From Anisodus tanguticus (lineage: Eukaryota > Streptophyta > Magnoliopsida > Solanales > Solanaceae): a stretch of 64,000 bases of DNA. Positions 10,186 to 19,025 of this stretch are shown piece by piece. Position 1 is the stretch's first letter, and each line of letters starts with the position of its first letter. The notes beneath the pieces are model-generated. The model saw only the letters and a list, made by a program, of their open reading frames with translations. It did not search any database and was not told where the DNA came from. The DNA lies in the NCBI GenBank assembly GCA_034509755.1, contig CM067541.1:22742001-22806000 (forward strand), given 5' to 3'. The position numbers were made by a program, and so were the translations under genes.

Positions 10186-10284
10186 AATTGCTGATTATTA
10201 TGCATTTTCTTCTTTTTTTTTTAATCCTTTGCCTCGGATCATTTAGTGTTTTTGGTGGCGGTGAGTATAATTAACAGCTTGATA

Positions 10285-10420
10285 GAGGCAGTGATGATAT
10301 TATTGATCTTTCATTCTCTTTGAACTTGTTAATCTGGCATTTGAGATTATTTGACCCGTATCACGGTGCCACCAGTTCTTGCTTGGTGGTTTTGCAGCCA
10401 TGGAAATATTTCTGCGATCT
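10285..10420 (+). ncRNA. Family A copy 12 (3' end diverged)
   Basis: GAGGC with box C AGTGATGA is present and the core reaches TTTTGCAGCCATGG. After that the sequence diverges and no CTGAGCCTC is found, so the D box is lost. Confidence 0.4.
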
Positions 10421-10519
10421 TGGAAGTCCCGCCAAATTCTCGGCAGCAGAACTTGCTGTGGTCCGAGGAAAAAAAAACATGTACTTGTCCAGTATCTTCA
10501 TCTGCGAACTCTTTGATCG

Positions 10520-10595
10520 AGGTGACCCTCTCTGTCATTCTTTGCTATCAACGATAACTCAAATAAAAAAGTTCAATTATAAAATCAGTCTTATG
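10520..10595 (+). ncRNA. B' copy 2 (partial)
   Basis: Contains CCCTCTCTGTCATTCTTTGC and the following aactcaaat stretch of B' units. The 5' part is diverged. Confidence 0.3.
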
Positions 10596-10662
10596 GTTAA
10601 AATGTACATGACCTCCATAGTTTTCTTCTGTTCGTACTCCCTCAGTTCCATTTATCAGCAAT

Positions 10663-10886
10663 GAGGCTGTGAAGATTTTGGTTTCTGTGTTAAGACGAAT
10701 CAAATATAATCTCCCCTGAGCTGAAACAACTGTATTTTGGTGTGGCAGCTCTTATGGGCTGTGAGATATTGGTGGAACATTTCATTTTTGGTGTTTCTTG
10801 TCAGTCTCATAAGGCTTGCTGATGCTTGCAGCCATGGTAGTTTTTAATGCTTTTGTTTTTCTGTCTGAGAAAAGGCAAGTGTCCTA
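10663..10886 (+). ncRNA. Family A' copy 2 (3' end diverged)
   Basis: GAGGCTGTGAAGATTTTG, CCTGAGCTGAAACAACTGTATT, GTGTGGCAGCTC and GCTGATGCTTGCAGCCATGG are conserved. The D-box region reads agtgtcctat, so CTGAGCCT is lost. Confidence 0.35.
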
Positions 10887-10911
10887 TCCCATTTCCTTCG
10901 TTGTGCTAAAA

Positions 10912-11020
10912 GAATGAGCCCATTACTGATGCTCTTAGCCTTCATTTTTTGTGGTTGCTCTGTTTCTTTGAAGTTATAGCCTGTGAATTCTCTGGTTCTT
11001 TTTTATTAACAGCCCTTGCA
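10912..11020 (+). ncRNA. B'' copy 2
   Basis: gaatgagccc ... tttgtggttgctctgtttctttgaa ... ttaacagcccttgcatcag, matching the B'' pattern after A' copy 2. Confidence 0.3.
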
Positions 11021-11140
11021 TCAGTAAATGATAATAATGATGAGGATGAAAAATCATTCAACAATGCATCTTACCCCTGTGGTTGACATCGATTATGTGA
11101 ACCTCTATGTCCTTTCTACTCTAAACCCTGACTTAGTGAA

Positions 11141-11325
11141 GGAAGCTGTGATAATCTTATCCACTAAGCTTCCATTTTTGAATATCAGACATTTGAGCTG
11201 ATCTGGATATTCGATTGGCAAATTTCAGGGGATTTGGAGTTGGTTTTCTATCTCATAAAACTTCTGATTTTGCAGCCATGGTAGCCCTTTTTCTGATAGT
11301 TTAGACAAATTTGTGCTTCATTTCT
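11141..11325 (+). ncRNA. Family A' copy 3 (degenerate)
   Basis: gaagctgtgataatctt, catttgagctgatctgg and ttctgattttgcagccatggtag follow the A' order. The terminal stem and D box are not conserved. Confidence 0.3.
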
Positions 11326-11640
11326 TTGCAATTATCAGTTCCTCCTACAATCTGGCAGATTCTTTTTCATGGTCCTTGAGGTATTTGCATTTTACATATT
11401 CATCTCCCCTCTTATTACAAGACCAAGAAAAACTATCATTCAATCCCACTAGTAGGGGTCAGCTATATGAATCTGGATCTGCATTATCCCTTCAGCTCCA
11501 TTTGGACCCATTTCATCCAATGTTCAATATTTTGGGGACTTTTCTAACACCAGAAGTTCCCTGCATTTTTAACTGACCCTAGTATTCACTGGACTTATGT
11601 AAAGGAACTAACATGACATGCATTTAACTCTGTTTATAAT
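11326..11640. other. Spacer without recognised feature
   Basis: No conserved array block is seen. One 87-codon ORF is present but resembles no known protein. Confidence 0.3.
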
Positions 11641-11705
11641 TGAAGTGTCATGTGTTCATCCTCACATTTGATGCCTTTTCTGTATCTTGAGAATCCAAAA
11701 ATTCT

Positions 11706-11912
11706 GAGGCTATGAAGATTATCTTATAAAGACTGAAAATATTGGAGTTAATTCGAAGGCCTTGGCTTGGCAAAGACAACCTGGAAGGTCTGTGGAGAAG
11801 AGGAAGAGAAATAATAAGTTTCTTGTAGTCCCTTCTCACGAGTCAACCAATCTTTGCAGCCATGGCCGTTTTAGCTCTACTCTTTGATTAAATAGGCGAA
11901 AATCTGAGCCTC
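11706..11912 (+). ncRNA. Family A' copy 4
   Basis: GAGGC plus TATGAAGA at the start; the end has TTTGCAGCCATGGCC, AGGCGAAAATCTGA and GCCTC, so the five-base stem is perfect. The middle is diverged and lacks GAGCTGA. Confidence 0.35.
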
Positions 11913-12660
11913 CTTACCTCGGTTTAACTTTTGTTTGATGATTTAATCACTGAAACAATATCTTTTAGAAGCTTTCTTGAATTGATCTGAAAATTAAGTA
12001 ATTGCTTTCAATCTTAAACTGATTTAATTTTCAACAATGTTGTGGGATAATTGGTTTTCATGGAAAGTGTAGCAAACAATGGCATGGTCTCAAGTCTTGA
12101 TGCCTTCATCTCTCCACTAATTTAAAGGTAATAACAACTTTGTTGTCCATATGAATTTTCCAAAAAATATCAGTACTATATAAAAAAAAAATTCAACGTG
12201 AACGTCTTAATTTGCCCTCAATAAAATGCTTTGTTGTATACATTTTCTAAAAACATCTTTCATGATACTTGAAAATTTTTCATCAATGATTTTGATTCAA
12301 AATTCAATGTAAATGGACTCTAGTCACAATATTTTATTTAGCCTTCAAATACTAATCCTAACAATTTCAAATATCATTTACTTCATAATAACACAAAAAT
12401 CAAGTTAGAATTATCAACTCCACTTTGAAACCTCAAGATTCGTTCAACAATGGTGGACTTCAAATTTTAGTCCATAAGAAATTGTGCGGGTATTTTTGTC
12501 TTTTCTTAGCTTAATTATTTATCCTTAACTTTTAATAATTTCAACTTAGCGCACCCTTTCTAATAATACCGTAAGCAGCAACCACATATATATATGTCGG
12601 ATTTCTCTATATCATTCATGTTCTATAACATCTCACCATAGGGAACTTCGTACAAATAGG
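11913..12660. other. AT-rich gap in the array
   Basis: No array block and no gene recognised. At 12590-12660, ctatatcattcatgttctataac... resembles the MITE half at 13873-13975. Confidence 0.4.
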
Positions 12661-12751
12661 ATCATTTGAATCTTCAGTGCACTATGCTTCCGCTGGAGCA
12701 TTTAGTGCTGCCGGTGGGAGTGATGGTGGTGAATATACCGACTGCTTGAAA

Positions 12752-12927
12752 GAGGCGATGATGATTTGTCAATTTTTTCATTCCCTTCCGAGCTTTTTAA
12801 TTGGGCATTTGAGATGATCTGACCCGTATCTTGGCGGGGCATGCCCCTAGATTTTTCTGATGATTTTTGCAGCCATGGCGTTGCCAGACTCTCCTTTTGC
12901 TCGAGCTTTAAAGCAGATCTGAGCCTC
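12752..12927 (+). ncRNA. Family A copy 13
   Basis: Complete: GAGGC 12752-12756, GATGATGA, D box 12919-12922, GCCTC 12923-12927. It restarts the array after a 0.8-kb gap. Confidence 0.5.
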
Positions 12928-13002
12928 AATTATCTCTATGCTATTTTTGGAAATGGATATATAGTTGCAGAGGAATGAAGAAAGCAAAAGTTTGGAAGGA
13001 AG

Positions 13003-13106
13003 AGACTGAGGCTACAGAGAGTTCAGGGATTTTCATTGAAAGGGTGGTTGCCTCTCTCTGTATCAGCCAATGATTTCTCCATTACTGTAAGAATCCCAAT
13101 AGCCCT
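13003..13106 (+). ncRNA. B copy 5
   Basis: GACTGAGGCTACAGAG, AAAGGGTGGTTGCCTCTCTCTG, TCAGCCAATGATTTCTCC and CCCAATAGCCC. Confidence 0.35.
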
Positions 13107-13449
13107 TTCTTGGTTCTTGCAGATTAAAGAGTGGTCTAAAAAATTAGCTATCTGCTGCCCGTCTCCTCTGTAACATATTATAGCAACTAAAAGTATCCAG
13201 ACAAATGGCACTGTTATAGAGAAATTTGATTGTATTCCCTTTCAGAGGGAGTATCGATCAGTATGCATTTGGAATTTGGACAATATTTGTGTTGAAACTT
13301 TTAAGGGTTTTCATGCCCTTCCATGTTGTAATACTAATACCATGCATCTTTATGTTTCTTTCTTTCTGTCTTTAACTCCATCGCTGGAGAATTTAATGTT
13401 GCCGGTGGTGGTGGTGACGCTGGTTGTGAGTATAATCGGCGGCTAAAAA

Positions 13450-13626
13450 GAGGCGGTGATGAATTCTGTGATTCTTTCACTCCCTTATGAGCTTATTAAT
13501 TGGGCATCTGAGGTTATCCGACCCGTATCTTGGCGGGGCATGACTCCAGATTTTTCTGGTGGTTTTTGTAGCCATGGCGTCGTCGGATCTCTTTTTTGCT
13601 TGAGCTATAACACAGATCTGAGCCTC
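13450..13626 (+). ncRNA. Family A copy 14
   Basis: GAGGC, box C GGTGATGA, CTGA 13618-13621 and GCCTC 13622-13626. The 3' core reads TTTTTGTAGCCATGGCG, losing the AG splice-like dinucleotide but keeping the RNA ends. Confidence 0.5.
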
Positions 13627-13710
13627 AATTTCTAGGAAAACATAAATATTTGACCAAACTCCAGCCAATTCCTCAGGTATGATCTCTTTACGGCAAAAGG
13701 CTCAGAAGAG

Positions 13711-13809
13711 AATTAGGCTATGGAGAGTTTAGGATTTTTCTTTGAAAGGGTGGTTGCCTCTCTACATTTGCCTATGATTTCTACATTACTGTAAGAATCC
13801 CAACAGCCC
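13711..13809 (+). ncRNA. B copy 6
   Basis: aattaggctatgg, AAAGGGTGGTTGCCTCTC and CCCAACAGCCC. The 5' GAGGC is changed to TAGGC. Confidence 0.3.
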
Positions 13810-13872
13810 TTTCTTCCATTGCTCTTTCAGATTAAACAATAGTCTTAAAAGATAGTTGTTTGTTGCATATGT

Positions 13873-13975
13873 ACAGTCAAACCTCTATATAACAGTTATA
13901 CTCTATAACAACATTTCACTGTAGCAGCTAAAAAAGCCCTATACAAATGGCACTGATATAGGGAGATTTGACTGT
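13873..13975. mobile_element. Short MITE
   Basis: Inverted ends acagtcaaacctctatata and tatagggagatttgactgt bracket about 100 bp. A related half lies at about 13150-13230. Confidence 0.55.
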
Positions 13976-14190
13976 TTTCCCTTTCTGGAGTATCAATCAG
14001 TATGCATTTCAGCATTTGGAGTTTCAACAATATCTGTGTTGAAACTTAAAGGGTTTCCATGCCCTTCTATGTTGTATGCTACTGCCATGCATCTTTCTTT
14101 CTCTTTCTTTCTTTCTTTCTTTCTTTTGTTCCCTCGCTGGAGCTCTTAATGCTGCCGGTGGTGGTGCCGAGTATAATTGGCGGCTAAAAG

Positions 14191-14499
14191 GAGGCGATGA
14201 TGATTTCTGTGTATGTTTCATGGGACAACAACAACATACCCAGTGTATTGGGGAGGATAGTGAGTACGCAGACCTTACTCCTACCTAGTGGATTGTTTCA
14301 CGGAAAAAGGGTCAAATTTGCCCCTCTACTATTCTAAAAGGATTACTCTTGCCTCCCTTCTAAGCTTATTAGTCGGGCATTTGAGATTATCCGACCCGTA
14401 TCTTGGCGGGACATGACCCCAGATTTTCTGGTGGTTTTTGCAGCCATGGCGTCGCTGGACTCTCTGTTATGCATGTGCTTAAACACAGATCTGAGCCTC
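14191..14499 (+). ncRNA. Family A copy 15 (interrupted by a SINE)
   Basis: GAGGC and GATGATGA at 14191-14203. A ~135-bp insertion follows, and the core resumes at about 14350 and ends CTGAGCCTC at 14491-14499. Both RNA ends are intact despite the insertion. Confidence 0.45.
14222..14290 (-). mobile_element. Nightshade TS-type SINE fragment
   Basis: acaacaacaacatacccag ... gtacgcagaccttactcctacct is the reverse complement of the (TTG)n-ended 3' part of TS-like SINEs. It splits A copy 15. Confidence 0.6.
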
Positions 14500-14546
14500 A
14501 ATTTCTGGGAAATTGGAAGTATTTGACCCGGAAGGTTTGCAAATCA

Positions 14547-14645
14547 CATTAGGCGGCGGGGAAAACAGGGAGTTGTTGGGAGTTTCTATGGGTGGTTTTG
14601 CCCCTCTCTGTCATTCTCCTCTGCCAATGGTACTCAAATGAAAAA
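14547..14645 (+). ncRNA. B' copy 3
   Basis: ttaggcggcgggg, TCTATGGGTGGTTTTGCCCCTCTCTGTCATTCTC and tgccaatggtactcaaatg. Confidence 0.3.
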
Positions 14646-14707
14646 AAATCCAATTACAAAACTACCCTTGATTGATTTACTTATTACTCCCTCTGTCCCA
14701 ATTATTA

Positions 14708-15059
14708 GAGGCAGCCACTAATGCTTGAATTAGGGTAGGCGTCTAAATCACACCTCTTGGGGTGCGGCACTTCCCCGGACCCTGCTAACACGGGATGCTT
14801 TATGCACCGGGCTGCCCTTTTTTTTTAATAAAGATTGTTGTTTGTGAAAAAATGAATCTAACATTTTACTCTTGAGCTGAAAAGACTGTAGGCGTTTGGA
14901 CAATATTTGATTGATGTTGATAAAATATAGTCTTATCTTGGCATGGCATCGCACGACAGCTCAGATGTGTCTGTGAGGTGTGGGGAGAAAAGATCCATTT
15001 TTGGTGTTTGTTCTCTGTCTCACAAGGCTAACTGAAGCTTGCAGCCATGACATGTTCTT
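14708..15059 (+). ncRNA. Family A' copy 5 (SINE inserted, 3' end lost)
   Basis: GAGGC at 14708-14712 is cut off from aagattgttgtttgtg by a SINE. The unit continues through CTTGAGCTGAAAAGACTG to CTTGCAGCCATGAC at about 15050, where it passes straight into A copy 16, as if a deletion fused the two. Confidence 0.35.
14711..14828 (+). mobile_element. tRNA-derived SINE, 5'-truncated
   Basis: gcagccactaatgc ... gggtgcggcacttccccggaccc ... gcaccgggctgccctttttttt is the 3' body and T-rich tail of a SINE family that recurs at 17349-17500 and 50796-50917. Confidence 0.65.
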
Positions 15060-15063
15060 TAAA

Positions 15064-15225
15064 GAGACAATGATGGTTTTGTAAATCTTTTGTATTAATT
15101 AGGCATTTGAGATTATCCTACACGTATTTTGGCGAGGCATGCCCCCCAGACTTTCTGGTGGTTTTTGCAGCCATGACGTGGTCGGACTCTCCTTTTGCCT
15201 GAGCTATAACACAGATCTGAGTCTA
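15064..15225 (+). ncRNA. Family A copy 16 (paired change in the terminal stem)
   Basis: The 5' stem is GAGAC instead of GAGGC and the 3' stem is GTCTA instead of GCCTC, so one G-C pair has become A-T on both strands. D box CTGA is at 15217-15220. Box C is AATGATGG, so its last base is lost. Confidence 0.4.
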
Positions 15226-15354
15226 AATTTCTGGGAAAATGGAAAATAAAAGGAAATTATTTTTTCTTAATTCAAGACTTGAAGGGTCTTACCGCCCAAT
15301 TGCTCTTGAGTGATGGAAAGATGCATAGAAAAAATAAAAAGCTCAGAAGGGAGA

Positions 15355-15444
15355 AAATGAGGCTACAAAGGAGTAAAGGTTTTTTGCTGAAAGGGTGGTT
15401 GCCTCTCTATATTAGCATGTGATTTCTCAACAACCCCAACAACC
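15355..15444 (+). ncRNA. B copy 7
   Basis: AAATGAGGCTACAAAGG, AAAGGGTGGTTGCCTCTC and CCCCAACAACC, about 130 bases after A copy 16. Confidence 0.35.
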
Positions 15445-15619
15445 TTTTCTTCAGGACTATTTGTGCATATTATCCCTTTCTTCCCTCTTACATAGGGACG
15501 ATAAGCCTGTTTGGATCCATGAATTTTCTTGTTCTTTCCTTTATGCTTCGTTGGACCATTCAATGATGCCGGCGGGGGTGGTAGAGGTGGCGGTGGTTAG
15601 TATGATTGACTGCTTAAAA

Positions 15620-15798
15620 GAGGTGATGATGATTTTGTCAATTCCTTCAATCCCTTCTGAGCTTCTTATTAATCGGGCATTTGAGATTATCTAGACCGTA
15701 TCTTGGGGGAGCATGCCCCCAGATTTTTTGGTGGTTTTTGCAGCCATGATGTTGCCGGACTCTCCTTTTGCCCAAGCTTTAGCACAAATCTGAGCCTC
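15620..15798 (+). ncRNA. Family A copy 17
   Basis: GAGGT (a G-U pair with GCCTC), TGATGATGA box C, CTGA 15790-15793 and GCCTC 15794-15798. The upstream region carries the GCCGGCGGGGGTGG tract. Confidence 0.5.
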
Positions 15799-16200
15799 AA
15801 TTTCTGTGAAAATGGAAATTTTGAAACTCCGGCGAAATCCCGTGCTGCTGAACTTTGCACCATTTCTTTACCAACGGGCTCTTCATCTGATTTCTTTATT
15901 AGTGAAATTGAGTTGTATGTTTCATCTTCTTTGTCAAACTCAAAAACCCTAAATCCATTTTCATTGATTTCCAAAGGTGGGATTCAAGTGGTATATCTGG
16001 ATCTACCTGATTGGACTGAAGCAGACATTCGATGTGCTTTTAATTTTAGGCCCACAAATGGTTAGAACACAGGAGGAGATTTCAGTAGTGGTTATTTGTG
16101 AATTTTACCCGAAATTTCACCGGTATCCCTTTTGTGAGATGGTGCTAAATTTGTCTCTGTTCCATGTATTAAAGGCTTAGAAGATTGTTTTTGCCCTTTT
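15799..16200. other. Long spacer after A copy 17
   Basis: A 120-codon ORF overlaps A copy 17 and runs to 16065. Parts resemble 10415-10470 (gaaatcccgtgctgctgaactt) and 9487-9540. It matches no protein I know and is interrupted in the other copies, so it is treated as spacer. Confidence 0.35.
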
Positions 16201-16240
16201 TTAAGCTGGTGCTAGATTTTTGTCTATGTTCCATGTATTA

Positions 16241-16480
16241 GAGGCTATGAAGATTGTTTTTGTCTGAAAGATGAATCAGGCATTTTCCTCTTGAGCTGAA
16301 AAAATTGTTTAGGCCTTTGGACATGAATTGGGTTGACATAGAAAAAAAGGTCTTAAATTGGTGTGGCAGCTCAGATGGATCTGTGAGATATGTAGAGTAG
16401 AGATCCATTTTTGGTGTTTCTTCTATGACTCATAAGGCTAACTGATGCTTGCAGCCGTGGAAGTATTAAACTTGTATGTG
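16241..16480 (+). ncRNA. Family A' copy 6 (3' end lost)
   Basis: GAGGCTATGAAGATTG, CTTGAGCTGAAAAAATTG, GTGTGGCAGCTC and CTAACTGATGCTTGCAGCC are present. No CTGAGCC follows. Confidence 0.35.
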
Positions 16481-16514
16481 AATTTCCCCCCTCTACATAC
16501 AACAAGAACAACAA

Positions 16515-16574
16515 CACTTCAATCTCTGCATTAGCCCATGATTTCTATGTTCCTGAAAGAACCTAACAGCCCTT
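16515..16574 (+). ncRNA. B copy 8 (3' part only)
   Basis: aatctctgcattagcccatgatttct ... cctaacagccc. The 5' hairpin strand is missing. Confidence 0.25.
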
Positions 16575-16755
16575 TCTTCGCTCTTACAGGTTAAAGAGCG
16601 GTCTAACGGAATGGCTATTTGTGCACTTTATGCTTTCATTCGGACCATTTTATGCTGCTGGTGCCAGTGGTGGAAACAGCGGTGCTGAGTATATAGACAA
16701 CTGACGCAAAAAGAAATTAACCATCCTTTTTTCCCTCTTTTTTTTATGAATAATA

Positions 16756-17011
16756 TACTCCATTCGGATCAAAAAAAGTTTCCACTTATCCATTTGCACA
16801 CCCCTTAAGAAAATACTAACTCCTAGACAAAAATAAGTAATTTGACTAAAATGCCCCTAATTAAATAGGTATTTGGATTTGGTCACCTAACACTTGGTAA
16901 GTGCAAATCTGGAAAAGTAAGGTTAATTCTTTCTTGATTTGGTAAGTGGACACTCTTTTTGATCCAAAAAATAAAGGCTAAGTGGACACTCTTTTTGATC
17001 CAGATGGAGTA
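16756..17011. mobile_element. MITE (Stowaway/Tc1-like ends)
   Basis: Inverted ends TACTCCATTCGGATCAAAAA and TTTTTGATCCAGATGGAGTA, AT-rich body, no ORF. An inner repeat (aagtggacactctttttgatcc) occurs twice near the right end. Confidence 0.65.
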
Positions 17012-17046
17012 CTATTGAGGTTGTGAGTATAATCGGCAGCTTGAAA

Positions 17047-17219
17047 TAGGCGGTGTTGATTTTGTCAATATCTTATACCCTTTTGAGCTTATTGTTTGGG
17101 CATTTCATATTATCGGACTCGTTTCTTGGCGGGGCATGCCCCCAGATTTTCTGGTGGTTGTTGCAACCATGGTGTCGTCGGATCTCTGTTTGCTTGAGCT
17201 ATAACGCAGATCTGGCCTC
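17047..17219 (+). ncRNA. Family A copy 18 (C and D boxes altered)
   Basis: TAGGC with GGTGTTGA, and TCTGGCCTC in place of CTGAGCCTC. The core hairpins are kept. Likely non-functional. Confidence 0.35.
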
Positions 17220-17310
17220 AATTTTTGGGAAATTAGAAGTATTAGCACAAATGGGATATTTTGAGGCTGTTTTTTACATTTTGTCAGTGGTGATATGATA
17301 CGGCTTGAAA

Positions 17311-17640
17311 GAGGGAGGATGATTTTGACAATTTTCATTCCCTTCTGAAGTTGTTGCCATGTGACCAGGTGGTTATGGGTTCAAGCCGTGGAAACAGCCT
17401 ATTGCAGAAATGTAAGGTAAGGCTACGTACAATAGTCATTGTGGTCCGGCCCTTCCCCGGACCCCGCGCATAACGGGAGCTTAGTGCACCGGGCTGTCAT
17501 TTTTTCATTCCCTTATGAGCTTATTAATTGGGCATTTGAGATTATCCGGCTCGTATCTTGGCAGGGCATGCCCCTAGATTTTTTGGTGGTTTTCGCAGCC
17601 ATGGCGATGTCTGATATCTTTTTGCATCTCTCAAGTTGAA
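17311..17640 (+). ncRNA. Family A copy 19 (interrupted by a SINE)
   Basis: GAGGGAGGATGATTTTG at the start, then a SINE with target-site duplication, then the core through TTTTCGCAGCCATGGCG. The D-box end is lost. Confidence 0.35.
17349..17500 (+). mobile_element. tRNA-derived SINE with target-site duplication
   Basis: Flanked by ATTTTCATTCCCTTCTGA (17331-17348) and TTTTTCATTCCCTTATGA (17501-17518). It contains a B-box-like GGGTTCAAGCC (17377-17387) and the cccttccccggacccc ... gcaccgggctgtc body. The B box and duplication mark a recent retroposition into the array. Confidence 0.8.
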
Positions 17641-17815
17641 ATGTCCAAATCATCACTATCTAACTGAAAATTCATTGCAAGTTTGAGGGACTATCTATGT
17701 ATTGGCCTATCTAAAATAACACTACGATACAATGGGTAACAACCATCCAAACAAGTTGTTATTGATTCGTTTGGTTTAGAGACAAGTTATGCCGGTTATG
17801 ATTGATGGCTTGAAA

Positions 17816-17989
17816 GAGGCGATGATGAATTTGTCAATCTTTCATTTCCTTCTAAGCATATTAATCCGATATTTGAAATTATCCAACCCGTATCTTGGTG
17901 GGGCATGACCCCAGATTTTCCTGTGGTCTTTGCAGTCATGGCGTTGTTGGATCTCTTTTTGCCCGAGATTTAACATAGATCTGAGCCTC
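17816..17989 (+). ncRNA. Family A copy 20
   Basis: Complete: GAGGC 17816-17820, GATGATGA, CTGA 17981-17984, GCCTC 17985-17989. It is the last A copy and heads an A-B'-A'-B'' set. Confidence 0.5.
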
Positions 17990-18024
17990 TATTTCATGGA
18001 ACTCTTCTTAGTTTAAGTTTCAGG

Positions 18025-18118
18025 TTAGCAGAGAGCTTTAGGGAGTTTCTATGAGTGGTTTTGCCCCTCTCTGTCATTATCCGCTGCCAATGATCTCTCA
18101 AATGGAAGTTTTTTCATT
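18025..18118 (+). ncRNA. B' copy 4
   Basis: TCTATGAGTGGTTTTGCCCCTCTCTGTCATTATC and tgccaatgatctctcaaatg. Confidence 0.3.
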
Positions 18119-18171
18119 TGCAAAACCAGCCTTAGTTGATTGATTTATTACCCCCTCCGTTCCATTTTTTA

Positions 18172-18441
18172 GAGGCTATGAAGATAGTTGTTTGTGAAAG
18201 AAGAATCAGACAGTTTCCTCTTGAGCTGAAAATATTGTTTAGGGGTTTGGACAATATTTGGTTTACATTGAAACAACCATAATCATATCTCGGCATGGCA
18301 ACTCAGATGGCTCTATGTGATGTGGAAAGAAAAGATCCATTTTTGGTGTTTCTTCTGTCTCATAAGGCTAGCTGATGCTTGCAGCCATGACAGTTCGTAA
18401 AGCTCTTTGGATTTTGTCTGAGAAAAGCGAATCTGAGCCTA
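18172..18441 (+). ncRNA. Family A' copy 7
   Basis: Longest A' copy (270 nt): GAGGCTATGAAGATAG, CTTGAGCTGAAAATATTG, CTCGGCATGGCAACTC, GCTAGCTGATGCTTGCAGCCATG, then GCGAATCTGAGCCTA. Confidence 0.4.
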
Positions 18442-18468
18442 CCCTGTTACCTTGATTGTACTAGAAAA

Positions 18469-18571
18469 ACGAGGCTTTTGTGACTGTGAGAATGCAGGAT
18501 TCCTAAGGGTGGTTGCTCTGTTTCTCTGAGAGTTTATAGCCGATGAATTCTTTTCTGATCAACAACCCTCG
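18469..18571 (+). ncRNA. B'' copy 3
   Basis: acGAGGCTTTTGTGACTGTGAG ... ctaagggtggttgctctgtttctctgag ... gccgatgaattc ... aacaaccc. It links B'' to B through the shared ggtggttgc core. Confidence 0.3.
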
Positions 18572-18761
18572 CATTGCAAAATGCTAATGATCGAGTGACT
18601 GACCATCTCATCTAAATCGGTAAGCTGTTAGAGAAAGAGTACACTTTTGTTACTTATATATTATCTCAACAATCAATCTAACTATGGCTTATCCCCAAAT
18701 AGTTGGGGTTGGCTATATTAACCTCTGGATCCTTTCTGATCTAAACCCTAAACCTAATCAA

Positions 18762-18775
18762 TGAGGCTGTGATGT
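18762..18775 (+). ncRNA. Start of an eighth A' copy, cut by a MITE
   Basis: atgaggctgtgatg matches the first bases of A' units (atgaggctgtgaag), then the sequence switches to the MITE end at 18776. Confidence 0.35.
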
Positions 18776-19025
18776 AGGGGTGAGCGTATATCGGTTCGGT
18801 TCGATTTTGTATCCGAAAAATATGAATCGAATAAAATTTGATTTTTTTAAAAAAAAAAACGAATACAACTTTTTTTTTAAAAAAACCTATATGTTCGGTT
18901 TATATGCCGAAAGTATCGGATTATATCGGTTTTTTCTAGTGGGCCGGACTGGGTCGGGTCGGGGAATTTTTTTATTTTTTTTTAAATTGAATTTCCAAAA
19001 CTGAAATTGATATTCACACCTACAC
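18776..19025. mobile_element. MITE with degenerate inverted ends
   Basis: Begins taggggtgagcgtatatcggttcggttcg and ends gatattcacacctacac, an imperfect inverted match. Repeated ttcggtt motifs are typical of small plant hAT-derived elements. Confidence 0.5.

Larger units (their letters stand above)
4590..18775 (+). repeat. 14-kb array of structured RNA-like units (families A, A', B, B', B'')
   Basis: About 20 copies of family A (~174 nt) carry shared blocks in fixed order: GAGGC, GATGATGA, TTCTGAGC, GACCCGTATCTTGGCGGGGC, TTTTTGCAGCCATGGCG and ATCTGAGCCTC. A longer relative, A' (about 200-270 nt), keeps GAGGC, TTGAGCTGA, GTGGCAGCTC, TTGCAGCCATGG and CTGAGCCT. Between them lie B-type units. Two orders recur: A-B, and A-B'-A'-B''. 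One-base indels downstream of the shared ATG argue against a coding role, while the blocks at the two ends are kept. I read it as a tandem box C/D snoRNA-like locus. A transposon-borne or intron-derived repeat is the alternative. Confidence 0.6.

Noticed and set aside
15703..16065. 120-codon ORF as a gene within the array
   Set aside because: It overlaps an A unit, matches no known family and is not preserved in the other copies.
4675..18000. A repeated protein start MAxLDSL-PELNTDLSLNF after GCAGCC in family A copies
   Set aside because: Single-base indels between copies put the following codons in different frames and most meet a stop within 20 codons, while the CTGAGCCTC end is kept. A coding role is unlikely.
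4590..18775. CRISPR array
   Set aside because: The genome is eukaryotic. Repeats are long, diverged and separated by related rather than unique spacers, and no cas genes are present.
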